DNA from: Cerioporus squamosus
Lineage: Eukaryota > Basidiomycota > Agaricomycetes > Polyporales > Polyporaceae
Assembly: GCA_022592435.1 (NCBI GenBank)
Contig: JABYQS010000010.1
Span: forward strand, 310,001-374,000
Length of the DNA stretch: 64,000 bases
Direction: 5' to 3'
Shown: positions 21,558 to 35,227 of the stretch, one piece after another
Layout: each line of letters starts with the position of its first letter
Numbering within the stretch: position 1 is the stretch's first letter
Program-made: the position numbers and the translations under genes
Notes under the pieces: generated by a model
The model's input: only the letters and a program-made list of their open reading frames with translations
Databases searched by the model: none
Told to the model about the DNA's origin: nothing

Positions 21558-23027
21558 ATGGCCCACCACACAGACTACTCAGTAGAAGACTCCCTCGCAG
21601 ATCTCGAAATTCTGGATCTGCTCACCGCACCGGAACCGCCGTCGTCGGGCGTGCTGCAAAAGAAGCAGGCGTATAAGCGCAGAGACGCCGACCTGGACCC
21701 CCTGCTTCTCGCCGCCGCCGCGTCTTACGGACATGTTACGCGGAACCACTACACCCACGACTTCTTCCCTGCCGTCGGAGACCCGCGTGCGGAGGGCGCG
21801 TACGACTGGACCAAGTGGCAGCCCGAAGCACCCGGTGCGCGGAAGGAGCGCAAGCCCCGCCTTAAGTACGAGAGCAGGCAGGCACCGCGCTCGCAGAGGC
21901 TCAAGGCGGCGGTGGTGCAGGACAAGGAGAATGACTCTGCACGTACGGCGACGAGCCCTCTAGGGTGCGCAGATAACCTTCCGCTACCATCCCCGAAGTC
22001 CCCGACTACATCCCCGGCCGCGTCCACCTCTCAAGGCCTGCTCCCGCCAAGCCCGGAGCTCGAGGTGAAGTGCATGGCTCGCACCCGAGTCCCTACCCCA
22101 CACGGCCCGGTCTTCCTACATCTATACCACAACAACCGGGACAACAAGGAGCATCTCGCGATTGTGGTAGACCCTGCGCAGCTCCAGGAAGACGCGCCTT
22201 CCATCGCCCCCCACATCCGCAGCCGGACACTGGACGCTGTGTGGTCAGAGTCGGAGACCGAGATGGAGCGCATCACACGAGGAGCGTATGTCGGCCGTCT
22301 GTCGAAGGATTCGCAGAAGCCCTCCCAACCTCAAAGACAGCGTGTAGACGTACCTACGTCCGACGCTATACCATCTCCGCTCGTCCGCATACACTCCGAG
22401 TGCTTCACCGGCGAGACAATCGGCAGCATGCGATGCGACTGCGGCGAGCAGCTCGACGAGGCCATCCGTCAGATTGCGCAGCCCATCACGATCCCTTCCC
22501 CGTCCGACCCTACACAGACGGTGACGATTCCGGGCCGCGGGGCTGTCATCTACATGCGTCAGGAAGGCCGAGGCATCGGGCTACTTTCGAAAATCCGCGC
22601 GTACAACCTCCAAGACCTCGGGCACGACACGGTCACCGCCAACCTCATGCTCGGCCACGGGGCGGACGAGCGCAGTTATGGCATCGCGGGTGCGATCCTA
22701 CGTGACCTCGGCTTGGGTGCGGATGGAACGGAGGGCGTAAGGCTGTTGACGAACAACCCGGACAAGATGCAGGCGTTGGAGAAGGAGGGTATCCGGATTG
22801 TCGAGCGTGTGCCGATGATCCCGCGGTCGTGGCAGCGTCGTCAGCACAGCAAGCTTGGCGAGGAGCTTGCTGGTGTTCATGTGCACGAAGAAGACGAGAG
22901 GGGGAAGGGCGCAACGATGATCGGTGCGGGCGAGGTGTATGGGGAAGACTTGGATAAGTACCTCCGGACGAAGGTGTTGCGCATGGGCCACATGCTACCT
23001 CTCCTTTCGGACCTCTCGGACGCTTGA
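21558..23027 (+). CDS. RIB1: GTP cyclohydrolase II, riboflavin biosynthesis
   Basis: This single-exon gene encodes 489 residues. The enzyme catalyses the first committed step of riboflavin synthesis: GTP to the 2,5-diaminopyrimidine phosphate, formate and pyrophosphate. The first about 170 residues are a variable fungal extension. The catalytic domain starts near KCMARTRVPTPHGPVFLHLY. The three zinc-binding Cys are in SECFTGETIGSMRCDCGEQ (about residues 279-297), and the catalytic loop is YMRQEGRGIGLLSKI (about 332-346). Conserved YGIAGAILRDLG and LLTNNPDKMQALE follow. The lack of introns contrasts with its neighbours. A TATA-like element lies about 120 bases upstream. Confidence 0.95.
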   Translation: MAHHTDYSVEDSLADLEILDLLTAPEPPSSGVLQKKQAYKRRDADLDPLLLAAAASYGHVTRNHYTHDFFPAVGDPRAEGAYDWTKWQPEAPGARKERKPRLKYESRQAPRSQRLKAAVVQDKENDSARTATSPLGCADNLPLPSPKSPTTSPAASTSQGLLPPSPELEVKCMARTRVPTPHGPVFLHLYHNNRDNKEHLAIVVDPAQLQEDAPSIAPHIRSRTLDAVWSESETEMERITRGAYVGRLSKDSQKPSQPQRQRVDVPTSDAIPSPLVRIHSECFTGETIGSMRCDCGEQLDEAIRQIAQPITIPSPSDPTQTVTIPGRGAVIYMRQEGRGIGLLSKIRAYNLQDLGHDTVTANLMLGHGADERSYGIAGAILRDLGLGADGTEGVRLLTNNPDKMQALEKEGIRIVERVPMIPRSWQRRQHSKLGEELAGVHVHEEDERGKGATMIGAGEVYGEDLDKYLRTKVLRMGHMLPLLSDLSDA

Positions 23028-23245
23028 TTATGCTGTATCTTGGGTTGTGTTATTAGCCGTGTATGTGCCCTGCAGATGTAGTAGTATGGAGGAAACAAGC
23101 AGATAAGCGTAGACAACATATTGAACACGATATCGGGCAGCAGCGAAGCGCCACGCTCTGGGCGGCAAGCCTTGCTTCCTCCGGTCACTGCAGGCCCTTC
23201 TCTGCCCCCATTCTCCAGGTTTGCTCTCGACATCGACGGTCCCCG

Positions 23246-25537
23246 ATGTCTATGTTCGACCCGCTTTCCGTTCCCAACTTCCCTCAGGACGAGCCACCGT
23301 GGCCGACGACGCCCCATAGCCCAAACGACCCTATACCCAATCTTCCACGACCCTCACCACATCATCAAGAGTCGCGTGGGCCTCCTGCTGGCGTGTATGG
23401 GAAGGAACCTCAGATCTATGGCCAGCCCGAACCAGGACTCATCTCTCCTCGCGCAAATACCGCTTCCAATGGTGCGCAATTTGAGAAGAAGGAGCCGTAC
23501 CTCCGCGTGAGGATCACGTCGCTCGACCGGAACCGGCGGGACGTCCTCATCAAATTCGATGCTCAGGTATGCAACATGAGGCTACGTACCTTGTCTGAAC
23601 GCATGCTCAACTGCCCATCTACACTCGCAAACGGCGTGTAACAGACGAACTTGTCGAACTTCACCGGCACGACGTACCGCAATGTCTCCCGCTCGTACTT
23701 CGAGTTCCAGCAGTTCTACGAAGCCATCATACAGAACAACCCGCAGACTATCGTCCCTGCTCTTCCGCTTGCGCGCACATCCGCTCCAACGGACGAGGAG
23801 GACGACAGGCTCGTGAAGATCATGCTCCAGCGCTGGCTCACGCGCATCTGCGAGGACCCAATTCTCATACATGAGGAGGAGCTCCGGTCGTTCATCGAGA
23901 GCGACTTCGGATATCAACCCACGCCGAACACGCGAAAGAAGGCGTCGAGTGGGTTCAGTTTGATCCGCCGCGGTGTCCCGGACGAGGATGAGGAGTTGCA
24001 ACTGGCGAGGTTTGAGTTGACGAAGCTGGAAGGGCAGTTCTTCGATGCTGCCAAAGCAATTGATAAGTTGGCTCGTGCCAGAAAGTGTGCGTCCGGAGAA
24101 TCGTATCTGCAAGACACTGTTGCTGATAGTCGTGTGCTCTAGCGATTGCTGCCGTGAAGGCTGAAATGGGTAACAAGCTCGTCAATGTCTCTTCCACAGA
24201 GGCGCACCCTCCTCTTGGCAACGCTATGGCTAAGGTTGGCCGCGTATACCACAGTCTCGCCGATCTCGACCAGGCGCAGGGTATCAGCGAATGCGTCATC
24301 ATCGGCGATTCTTTGGGGTACCAGGGTCTCAATGCGCGCTCTGCAAAGGAGACTTTGCAGCAACGGACCGCCGTACTGGAGGAGTATCAAGCCGCGGTGA
24401 AGGCTACTATTTCCAAGCGGAGAAACATGGAGCGCCTCAAGGCGAGCAGCAACATCAGCGCGCAGCGGGTGGATGAAGCCCTAGAAGAAATGGAGGAGGT
24501 ACGTCGAATCTACCTAGTCGCGCCAACAAGCAGAGTGCTCATGCAAAACGCAGGCCAACAAGTATGAGCAGATACTTGCAAGACGTGCTGAGGGTATCTC
24601 GCAGAACCTTCATCGTGCCTTGGACAGACACAAACGTCTGGTCACTGAGGATATCACCGCTGCACTGGTGGAACACGTCCGTTCTACCATCATGTACGAG
24701 CGACAGCATCTCCGGGAGCTTGAAGCCCTCAGGCCTGATATCAATGCCGCAAACAAGAAGTATGTACCACAGAAGCCGGTCAGTGCCCCACGTCCTGCGT
24801 ACATTCCTCCTCTGGAGGATTACTTTAAGCCGCCTATCGCGCGTCCGGCATCAGGGCCTCCATCGAACGCGCCCCGCAACGGCGCTCCGACTGCCGCTCC
24901 ATTCAACGCCAGGCCCTCTATGAACGGTCCCCCGCTGGTGCCCCCTATCAGTGTTTCTGCATCTACCAGTGGACTGCCTCCGGGGCCCTCCTCTGGTGTA
25001 TCCTCGCCAATTCGAGGCCCCCTTCCTCCGCAATCCCCCGGCGCGGGCCCGTCGTCGGCAGGCGCTTCACATTCCTCCTTCGCCCCTCCACTCTCCACCG
25101 GACCACCACTCGGAGGTCGTTTCGTTGATGGCACGAAGTCCATGTTTGTGAAATCGCCATCCTCTCCGTTGGCGTCGACGCCGACGAAGCCCGCTTCTGC
25201 AGGCCTGCCTCCTGTCCCACAGTCGCCCACTCCTCAAGCCGGTGCGCACGCGCCGGTCTCTCCTTTGCACACTTCTGCTTCAGGCCCTCCCTCCTCAGCT
25301 CCTTCGCCTGCTCCTCACCCCCTAGCGGGCGGTGGTGACCCTCTATCGGCGTCGACCTTCGTTCATAGCGCCAATCCGTTGGCCAACGGCCGCTCGAACT
25401 CGTTATCCGCTGCGAATGACGAGTTGGATCCGCTGGGCATGGCGAAGCCGGCCTACATGTCAGCTACCGTGCGTACCCCGACGCGTCCGAGGTTGGATGC
25501 GAGGGAGGCGGCGAGCAAACTCGCAAACATGTTCTGA
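23246..25537 (+). CDS. VPS17: Vps17-like sorting nexin, retromer PX-BAR subunit
   Basis: Four exons (23246-23566, 23645-24086, 24143-24498, 24554-25537) give 700 residues in frame. Vps17 pairs with Vps5 in the retromer sorting-nexin dimer that returns cargo from endosomes to the Golgi. The PX domain begins at PYLRVRITSLDRNRRDVLIK and continues through SYFEFQQFYEAIIQNNPQT, about residues 80-190. A BAR-type helical region follows (LARFELTKLEGQFFDAAKAI to RLVTEDITAALVEHVRSTIM, about 235-450). The last 250 residues are a Pro/Ser-rich tail ending in RPRLDAREAASKLANMF, well beyond the yeast protein's end. ATG codons at 23246 and 23252 are both possible starts. Confidence 0.9.
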
Positions 25538-25660
25538 ACGGCGGTCTTCATCTTTGCTGGTCTCTTGCTATGAGAACACACACTACGGAATACGTTCGGA
25601 CTGTACTACAACGGTGCATGTTACCTCGCATTCATCCATTGTCCTGGTGGGCATGATAAT

Positions 25661-27195
25661 TTATGATGACTGTAAAACAAGCGATGGTGTGTGCCCTGCG
25701 TGCGCGTTGATGAGGTGGTATCTCTCCTGACGGCCCCGTACGAAGTGCCACCGCTCCGTCGTGGCGTTCCAGAATACGTTCTCTTCGACTCGGAAACGCA
25801 ACGTCTCGTTGCGCTCGGGGACGAAGGCGTATGCGTAGAGCTCGATGCTGTAGTAAGTGTTGGGCAGTATACGGAGTTCTCCTAGCACTGGGACGAAGTC
25901 CGGAAGGTTGGTGAAGCCTGGGACCCGTCAGTGCTGAGCGCCGAGTTCCCGGAACCTGAAGGTGGAACGTACCCATGACGGCTCCTGGTGCGTGTCCCCA
26001 GTCGCCGATCGGGTGGCAGTATATTTGACCTTTGATCCCTTCGACTTTCATCTGTGCCAAAGACTCCGTCAAGACCTGGTTCCCTGTTTTTCCTGCGGCC
26101 ATGTTCTCTAGGACGATGTCCTGCATCCTGTTCGCCTTCTCAAGCCCGTCCTTCAGTCCTGGGGGTGCATCTATCTCGCCTTGAGATGTCCTCAGCACGT
26201 ACGCCATGTGCTGCACGTCGGTGTTCATGCCCATCGCGGTGATACCGAAGTCGACGTGCAGGAGGTCGCCTTCCCGGATGACGTCCTTCGTGCCGGACCA
26301 CCCGGGGAAGGACTCGGGTGTGATCACGGACACGCGCGGGTGGTTCCAGGTGGTGACGTTCAGCAGGAGCATCTTCTCCCTGTACCACCACTCGACGTCC
26401 TGTCGAACTCATTGTCAGTGTGTCACAGATGTAAAGCTCAACGCAATCTGCAAGGACATCGCCGACCTCTGTGGTGGTTACGCCCGGGGTGATGACCCTC
26501 TCGCTGAAAGCCTCCTCGACGAGAGCCCAAGTGATCTCCTGCAAGTCCCGGTAGTACGCCAGCTGCCCCGGGACCCGCGTCGCGACGTACTCGACAGCGA
26601 GCAGCGGCTCGTTGACCGTCCTCTCCATCCAGCGCTCGCCCAGCTCCTCCGCGAGAGCCTCGTACTCGCCGACGTGCAGCCCGCCGCCGAACGCGATGAA
26701 CTTGTCCGTGATCAGGGCGATGCGGTGCGGGTCGTACGCCTCGAGGACGCGGCGGAGCTCCGGCCACACCGCACCTGTGTTGTCGACCCAGCGAAGCGGG
26801 TTGGGCTGGCCGCTGAGTGAGGAGGTGTTCGTGTGGAAGAGGAGGACCGTGCGCCTGTGGGGGGCGTACTCGGTCGCGTCCTTGAAGGACCACCAGAGGG
26901 TGTCCTCTGCGTATTCGCGCTGGCTGATCTACAAACCAATGGAGAGATGTCAGCGGAAAGAAATTGGATTGGAGGTGAAAGAGGACTCTGGACTTACGAG
27001 CCAGGCATCTATCCTGTACTTGGTGAGGAGAGCAGGTATGTTGGCCACTCGCTCGTCCCTCCAGCCATCAAGGATCGCGGCCTGTTCGCGGAGCGAAGGC
27101 AATCTACGGTACCTGGCGGGAGTCGCCGGCTGCAATTGCCCGTATACCACGCACAGCAGCAAGAACAATGCGGCTACTATAGCTCTGTTCTGCAT
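25661..27195 (-). CDS. Secreted M24-family metallopeptidase (Xaa-Pro aminopeptidase / creatinase-like)
   Basis: Four exons (27195-26998, 26928-26467, 26399-25973, 25917-25661) give about 447 residues. A signal peptide is clear (AIVAALFLLLCVVYGQ). The pita-bread domain shows the M24 metal ligands: Asp pair in LLHVDFGITAMGMNTDVQ, His in YCHPIGDWGHAPGAVMG, and Glu in YYSIELYAYAFVP and FRVEENVFW. The family cleaves N-terminal residues before proline or hydrolyses creatine-like amides; the substrate is not fixed here. The second intron has a weak donor. Either GTCGGC after ACCACAGAG or GTCCTT nine bases later keeps the frame. Both neighbours (VPS17 convergent, LEU2 in tandem) are unrelated in function. 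Confidence 0.85.
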
Positions 27196-27485
27196 GTCAA
27201 TTCAGGTGCTGCCGTACGATGCAGCTGCTTGACACGGTGTTGGGAGCATGAAAGACGGAGTTGTGAAGGAGCTCCGCTCAAGAAGCGAGCCTCCGAAACA
27301 CCATGACGGTACGGTACCGGGGTACGTAACTAGGCTTCGCACGAAAGCAAGCGCTGGGAGACATAGTACCCACGGGGCGAATCCAACGATAGAAAACCAA
27401 TGGCGTTCGTGTCTCTCATGAGAGCACTGTGGTATACATAGGTACACATTTTGGGGTGACTTCTCCAGACTCCAGACATTCACTC

Positions 27486-28859
<1,374 letters not shown>

Positions 28860-29115
28860 GGCTGCGTGCGGACGAGGGCGAGCTGCGGGAGCTTTGTATG
28901 TTCGTGGTAGAGTTAGAGTTTGTGACTCGGACGCACTCCTCAGCCCGTCGGACGGCCGTCCGATGACGCGACCCAAACGCGACTCGGACCCAGCGCAGAG
29001 TCACTGCAGATGCGGGGTCAGATAGTATGGCGCCCGTGCGATCGGTCCGATCTCGATCTATAGCACCTCCTGCACGCACGTGAGCCGTTATTTTCCTCCT
29101 CTCCTCTGCCCTGCC
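28860..29115. promoter_or_regulatory. Divergent promoter, LEU2 / NOB1
   Basis: Only 256 bases separate the two start codons, so both promoters must overlap here. I see no classical TATA box. A possible leucine-pathway site is not obvious: no clear palindromic CCGG-type Leu3 element was found by eye. Confidence 0.4.
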
Positions 29116-30813
29116 ATGGCGTCGTCCTCTGCAGCCTCAAGTGGATCGCAAGCAGCGTGCAAGCATCTCGTGCTCGATGCCGGTCCGCTCCTGTCGCTGG
29201 CGCCGTTGCGCGGGCTCGCGCAGACGTACTACACTGTCCCCCAGGTCCTGGACGAACTCAAGGACAAGCGTGCGAGGGAACACTTTGAACGGCTCGGGCT
29301 GTCTGCCGGTGTGAGCATAGAGGTGAAGGGGCCGACGAATGCATCGCTGGCGCATGGTGAGTGGGACGCGAGTGTGGGGGCTGAGGTGCTCAAGTTCGAT
29401 CGTAGTCATCAAGTGGGCTAAGAAGACGGGAGACTACTCTGTGCTCTCGCATGCCGATCTGTGCATCCTCGCGTTGACTTACGAGCTGGACGAAAAGGAG
29501 AAGCAGGCGAGCGGCAGCTCTGAGCAGCAAGCTGCGGCACAGGGCGACTCGTCTACGAGTGCGGAGGTTAAGCAGGGTGCCTCTGCTGAATCCACACCCT
29601 CCCAGCCAGAGGCCCCGGCCGAGGGGCAAGAAAGCACACCATCGCACGAAGGGGAAGAGCAGGAGCTCGATCATCGCGAGGTTCTAGAGGGTCTCACTTC
29701 CGACGCAGAGGAGCCTCCGCCATCATCCACCGAAGTATCTGAGGAAGAGGAGGAATCGTCCGAGGATGTCGAGGAGAGAGAACCTCTCGACGTCGAGCTG
29801 CAACCAGTACACAACGAGTCTACCCCGGATGCTCCCTCCGCACCCACTCCCAACCCGGCATCATCGAGTACCACGGGATCCGCACCACCAAAACCTACAC
29901 AGGCAGACGCACCTGTCTACGACGACCCCTCAGACGAAGACGACGGCGAGGGCGAGTGGATCACCCCCTCGAATGTCGCGCTGCACAAGTCTCGCGCCCT
30001 CGACTTGTTGCCGTCCGAAGGGGTTGGACGCAAGGGCAAGAAGGCCGCACAGGAGCCGATCGTCGTGGGCTGCATGACCGCCGACTTCGCGATGCAGAAC
30101 GTGCTGCTGCAGATGGGGCTGGGGCTGGTCGGCGTCGAGGGCAAGCGGATAGAGCGCGTTAAGAGCTGGGTACTCAGATGTCATGCATGCTTTAAGTGCG
30201 TCTCTGCCTCACTACGTCTCGCTTAACCATATCTCACTTCTAGCCTCTGATCGGTCTTGGCCCTTGGTCTCACTATCCCCGCGCCAAATCGTTTGTATCG
30301 CCATCTCACAGAATCTGTAAAGACTCATCGCGCAAGTTCTGCCCGTCGTGCGGGAACCCGACGCTGCTCCGGGCGTCCGTTACGATCTCCTCACCCAACG
30401 CAGGGCCCAACACGCCCGCAATGCAGGTGCACCTAAAGAAGAACTTCCACTTCAAGACGCGGGGCACGATTTACTCGATACCCGCGCCGAAGCCAGGGTC
30501 GGCCAAGACGGGCCCCGGCGAGGGTCTGATCCTGCGCGAGGACCAGGCGGGGTGGCAGCGCGCGAAGAAGCGCGCAGACGGGAAGAGGGAGCGGGAGGAG
30601 AAGCGGATGCTCAACGCTGCGAGCCGGAGTGCGGAGATGGGGCAAGGCGGGGCGATCCTCGGGAGCTGGATGGATCCCGATTGGGTGCCGGAGATCATGA
30701 GCGTCGGTGCAGCCGGGAAGGGGCGGAGTACGCGGGCGAGAGGGTTCGATGGCGACATGCCCGTCGTTGGGTATGGGAGGAAGAACCCCAACGAGAGAAA
30801 GAGGCGGAAGTGA
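29116..30813 (+). CDS. NOB1: 20S pre-rRNA D-site endonuclease Nob1
   Basis: Three exons (29116-29356, 29406-30195, 30312-30813) give 510 residues in frame. Nob1 makes the final cleavage at the 3' end of 18S rRNA in cytoplasmic pre-40S particles. The PIN domain is N-terminal with acidic active-site residues in HLVLDAGPLLSL, VPQVLDELKDKR and SHADLCILALTYEL. An acidic, Ser-rich insert spans about residues 115-280, then GEWITPSNVALHKSRA. The zinc ribbon shows CHAC and FCPSCG. The basic C-terminus is MPVVGYGRKNPNERKRRK, typical of the family. It converges with ARPC3. Confidence 0.95.
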
Positions 30814-30958
30814 GCTTGGGCAGAGTTGGGGACGTACCATAGACGGGACGAGGCTATCATGCATGTGCTTGTAGATCGAAGTATCATCCTTGAGACTGGG
30901 AGAATGGTTGTATGTAATACATTGCTTGTTGTACGACGTGCCTTTAATTGTGCGTGCC

Positions 30959-31670
30959 CTACGTGCCCAAGCTGCGGTTCATGAACCTCCTCTTCTGGAA
31001 CGACATCCACCACTTGCTGGGCTTGCCTGTTCCATCTGCGTACAGCTTCTCGACCAATCGCTGTGCGAGCTCTTGCCGGACCTGGGTGAGGTAGCTCCGG
31101 AGGTACTCTGCGATCACAGCATTGGCACGCCCCACGCATCCACGTATGACGACCACAGTACTCACCGGCATCTGCGCGGTTGGCGGGCGGCGCGTAGTGC
31201 GCGTTGAGAGCAAAGTTGGCATCGCCAGGGATGGGGAAGCTGTCCACGGCGAGGGTGTTGAGCATCTTGGTCGCCTCGAGCTGGCTAGGGACCGTCCGTG
31301 ATGAGCCGATCTTGGCGAGGCAGTCCGAGACGAAGAGGATGAGGACTATGAGGAGGCGATCGGCGGGGCCCTTGATCTCGAAGTTGCGGAAGAGGGAGTT
31401 GGCACGGAAGAGGTCGAGGGTCTCGTCGATGATGTCTGCTTCTGAGGGATCAGCTGCAACGCACGTGGTGCATGAGAGAATGCAAGGCTCGGGCACTGGG
31501 GTGATACACGCACCGAGGGGAGCTGGGCCGCGGAACTTGGTCTTGATTGGAAGAATGGCGATGTTCCCGACCTGGCGGATGTCGGGAAGCTCGTTCAGAG
31601 ACGAGTGGTACGCCTGTGCATGCCATCAGCAGAGCTCCCCAGCGCAAGAAGACAGAGGACATACTGGCAT
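30959..31670 (-). CDS. ARPC3: Actin-related protein 2/3 complex subunit 3 (p21-Arc / Arc18)
   Basis: Four exons (31670-31665, 31613-31514, 31453-31166, 31107-30959) give 180 residues, the normal family length. The protein is part of the Arp2/3 complex that nucleates branched actin at endocytic patches. The sequence begins MP-AYHSSLNELPDIRQVGN and continues LPIKTKFRGP, EADIIDETLDLFRANSLFRN and VDSFPIPGDANFALNAHYA, ending GKPSKWWMSFQKRRFMNRSL. The first exon holds only six coding bases, so a simple open-frame search misses the start. It diverges from YVC1 with 288 bases between start codons. Confidence 0.94.
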
Positions 31671-31958
31671 GGTGGTGTATGAGCTGAGGCCGAGTACAGC
31701 ACGGCTGAGCGCGCAGCGTCCGGTACGCAGGATCGGCAACGGCCGGGGTGCCTGGGGTTGCCATATGGGGGAGGCGCGCTGCCAGATCGAGAACGAGTGC
31801 GGAGAAGGACGTCATGGCCGCTGCATGAACTCGCCTTGAACTCGCCTCCACAGCTGCTCGCCTTCGCGACTTGTACCCCCTGCCACCAGCGGGCACACTT
31901 CGCTGCTCTTCCCTTACGACCTCACGACCGGCACACGCTTCACGAGCTCTCCGCCACC

Positions 31959-34900
31959 ATGCCGTCCGCCGAGGACCAGATATCCGCCCTCTCCGTCGAG
32001 TCGCTCGAGCCCTCGCCGGATACAGTCACGAGTACGTCCGCCTTCGACGGGTAACTTGGATCGTGCATTGACTATTAGCGATGTGCAGGTCTCGTCAGGC
32101 GTGTCAAGATTATGACCTTGCAGCTCCTTCCGGTCGAAGTTCCTCAGGATACTATCAGCGACCCAACAAGTCGTATTATCACCCCACAGGTCATTAACGC
32201 GTATATTGCGTCGGCGGGGGACTTTATGGAAGCCGTGAGTAGCCCTTCGTGTGCTTGAATCAGGATGTGAGGAGCTCTGACACCGTCGCGGTGCGCATCA
32301 AGTTGCCATACTGTTTGCTCCGTGCGCGCAAGGAGTTTATATGGGACGCGGACCACAACCCTGCGGATTTTGAAGAGAACTGGTGCAGAGGTACGTTCCT
32401 CATTTCTGAGCGTGATGCGCGTGTATTGACCGCCACCGTCAATAGCAACCGCATGCGAGGTCCTGGCGCGACGCGTCGTACACCAGGCCCCGCCCGAGAA
32501 GCTGCAAGATATCATGTCTGCCCGTTTCCGGCATAAAGAAGTCGACGGCGACGTCAGTGGCAGAGTGAGCGCACTTGAAATGGCCATCGACTCACACTGG
32601 TACGTTCTCCCTCATGAGTGGACCGCGGTCGCACCATACTCAGTTTGCAACGCAGTACCATCTTCTTGTCATCGAGCGAGGCGCAGGATGGTAGGCGTTC
32701 GCGCTCCATACTCGTCTTGTACACTATACTTACCTGCGCGCAGTCGTACAGGACCTGTGGTCCGGACGTACCATACAAGTCTACGACGACGACGGTGACG
32801 TTAATTGTCGGTGTGCAGTCGCTCTCTGTCATGTCCATCCACTTACGTCGACGCCCATGCAGTCCTCCCATACAACCGCATCGACAAGGACGGCTTCTGG
32901 GGTCGTCTTGACCCCGGACGCATAGGTGTCCCCAGATACCAGAATGTGTTCAGGATCATGATGTGGTTCCTGTTCTTGTTCGCGTATTCTCAAGCAGGTC
33001 TATATGCAGTCGCATTCGTACCGCGTTTCCTGGTCTGACGACTGTACAGTACGCGAACCCCTCGACAAGCTTGATCCCGACCATGGTGACCTCGACATCT
33101 GGGAGATCGTGATGTACATCTTGGCTTTGGCTTTCTCGTTTGAAGGTGAGGTTCCCAATCGCTGCTTGAGTTCTCCCGCTGACACCATTTCTCCCAGATA
33201 TACACAAGGTACCTTGCTGTGGAGAGAAACTCCAGCGCCAGACTAACATTTCCGCCAGATTTACAAGTTGCTTACCCTTGTTTCATGGAAAACGTTCGGG
33301 TTCTGGAACGTCGTCTCCTTTGTGACGGATTGCTTGCTCACCGCTGCGTTCGTGTTGCGGATGGGGGGAATCGCCTCGACGGGAGACCACGCCACGAACC
33401 TGCGTCTGCGCAGTTTCCAATGTCTAAGTCTCGCCGCTCCCTTACTTTGGTACGTGATTCATGCTTCACCGTTCCATGGAACCTGACTTACCGCCTGCGC
33501 TTGTACAGGATGAGTACGTGACCTTGCAACTGGCTCGAGTATGATACACTGAACGTTCTGTGCAGAGCTCATACCCATCTTCGACGGCTTCAAGTAGGTA
33601 TCTCCACGCCTCTGCGTTTGTGCAGCGCTGACCACGGACCCTACCAGATTTGTTGGAACCATGCAGATCTGTATCGCGCGGATGCTCAAGGAGTCTGGGT
33701 TCTTCTTCTGCGTATGTATTATTCCGGACTAGATCAGCTCGAAACTTACCGCCGAGCCCAACAGCTTCTGGCCTTGCTCGGTATCGGTTTCCTGCAAGGA
33801 CTGTACGCGTTGGATGCCGCTGACGGACAAACTGACCACCCCGTGAAGGTAGGTCCCGGTCTGTTCTATCCGATGAACTAGGCTGATGAATGCTGTACCC
33901 TAGATCTTGAACGGCCTCATCCAAGCCCTCTTGCAGTGAGTACCGAGCATGGCGATATACCTTGTACCCGCTGATGAAAGCTTTCAGAGCTCCCGCTTAC
34001 GATATGTTCGAAGCATCGTGAGTAGTGCCCTCCCTACTAGTGAGGTCAATGCTGAAGAGTCTTTGCTCAGGCCGCTAGGGCTGACACTGTACTACATGTA
34101 AGCTCCCTTGACTCGCATGCAGCTCCGGGGTCTAACGTGGGCGAACCAAGGTGGAACGTGGCGACCGCCGTTATCCTGCTCAACGTCCTCATTTCCCTGT
34201 TCTCTTCGGCATACGATGACGTGAGTCATCTTACCCATGAGAGATATGTCTCGAACTCGGTTCTCATCGTCGCCGCACTTGCAGGTCGTCGAGGACGCCT
34301 CTGCAGAATACTTGACGTACTTCGCTGGGAAGGTCATCGCTATGATCAGGGCTCCAGACGAATTCATCTACCCGCCGCCATTCAACATCATCGAGATATT
34401 CTTCATTGCTCCGTTTGAGTGAGTGCTTATGTCCGCTACTGAGTTCGAGCACGTCCCTCAACATGCGTTATAGGTTCTTCGTGAGCGAGAGTACTTACGC
34501 CAAGGTCTGTCCCCCGGTCTTTCTTGTGCAGAGCAAGATTTTCTCATTGCTCGCTGTTCTCGCCCTAGATCAACCGCAACGTGATGCGCGTGGTGTTCTT
34601 CATTCCCCTGTGCGCTATCCTCCTGTACGAGTCGCACCTGGACCCCGCGAGGAACCACTGGGTCAAGGACTGGTTCAGCTCGGCGGACGACGGCGGGTCG
34701 GACGCGCCGCACTGGCGCGATCCGGAGGTCACTGGCGACGATGCGGATCGCGGCCTGCAGATCAGCAAGGTTCCGTTCGACGAGCTCGTCGCGATGTTCC
34801 CGGACACTACGCATGTGAGTGCACCCTCCTGCCCAGCCTTTGGTGGGGTGAAAGTGCTGATTGTTGCCGTGGCGTGGTAGTCGCAAGAGGCAGTGGTGAT

Positions 34901-34988
34901 GAAGGAGTTGAAGTCGCTGAAGGCGGAGATCGCAGAGCTGAAGCAGCTGATCAAGGATATGGCGGTGGAGAAGGCGAAGGCGGAGTGA
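31959..34988 (+). CDS. YVC1: Yvc1/TRPY-type vacuolar cation channel
   Basis: Twenty-two exons reconstruct to 612 residues in an intact frame. Yvc1 releases vacuolar calcium in response to osmotic shock and membrane stretch. The reading includes a cytosolic N-terminus, then several membrane helices (MMWFLFLFAYSQ, IWEIVMYILALAFSF, VVSFVTDCLLTAAFVLR, LLALLGIGFLQGLYALDAAD, LGLTLYYMWNVATAVILLNV with LISLFSSAYDD). A C-terminal soluble region ends in a charged coiled coil (KELKSLKAEIAELKQLIKDM). Exons: 31959-32031, 32089-32234, 32303-32390, 32446-32599, 32656-32690, 32744-32794, 32863-32997, 33050-33145, 33198-33208, 33259-33449, 33509-33513, 33566-33593, 33648-33711, 33765-33848, 33904-33935, 33988-34017, 34071-34097, 34151-34220, 34285-34418, 34474-34504, 34569-34814 and 34881-34988. 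Two are micro-exons of 11 and 5 bases. The acidic C-terminal calcium-sensing patch known in yeast is not obvious. Confidence 0.88.
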
Positions 34989-35227
34989 GCTGTTGGGTGT
35001 CGTCCATCCGAAATCAGAGACTCCTGGAATTGGCTTACGATACACGAACTCGCTAACGGACATTATCTGTGATATTTGCTTACGCTGCTGTTGTACGCCC
35101 TCGATGATTCCCTGCTTTGATGTGTGTACGTACCCCCGGAGTAGCTTGAATATAGCAACATTCTACACATACATCCTATGTACATCGTCCTCTGTGCGAG
35201 TAGCCCGATCAGACGCACGGACGATAG

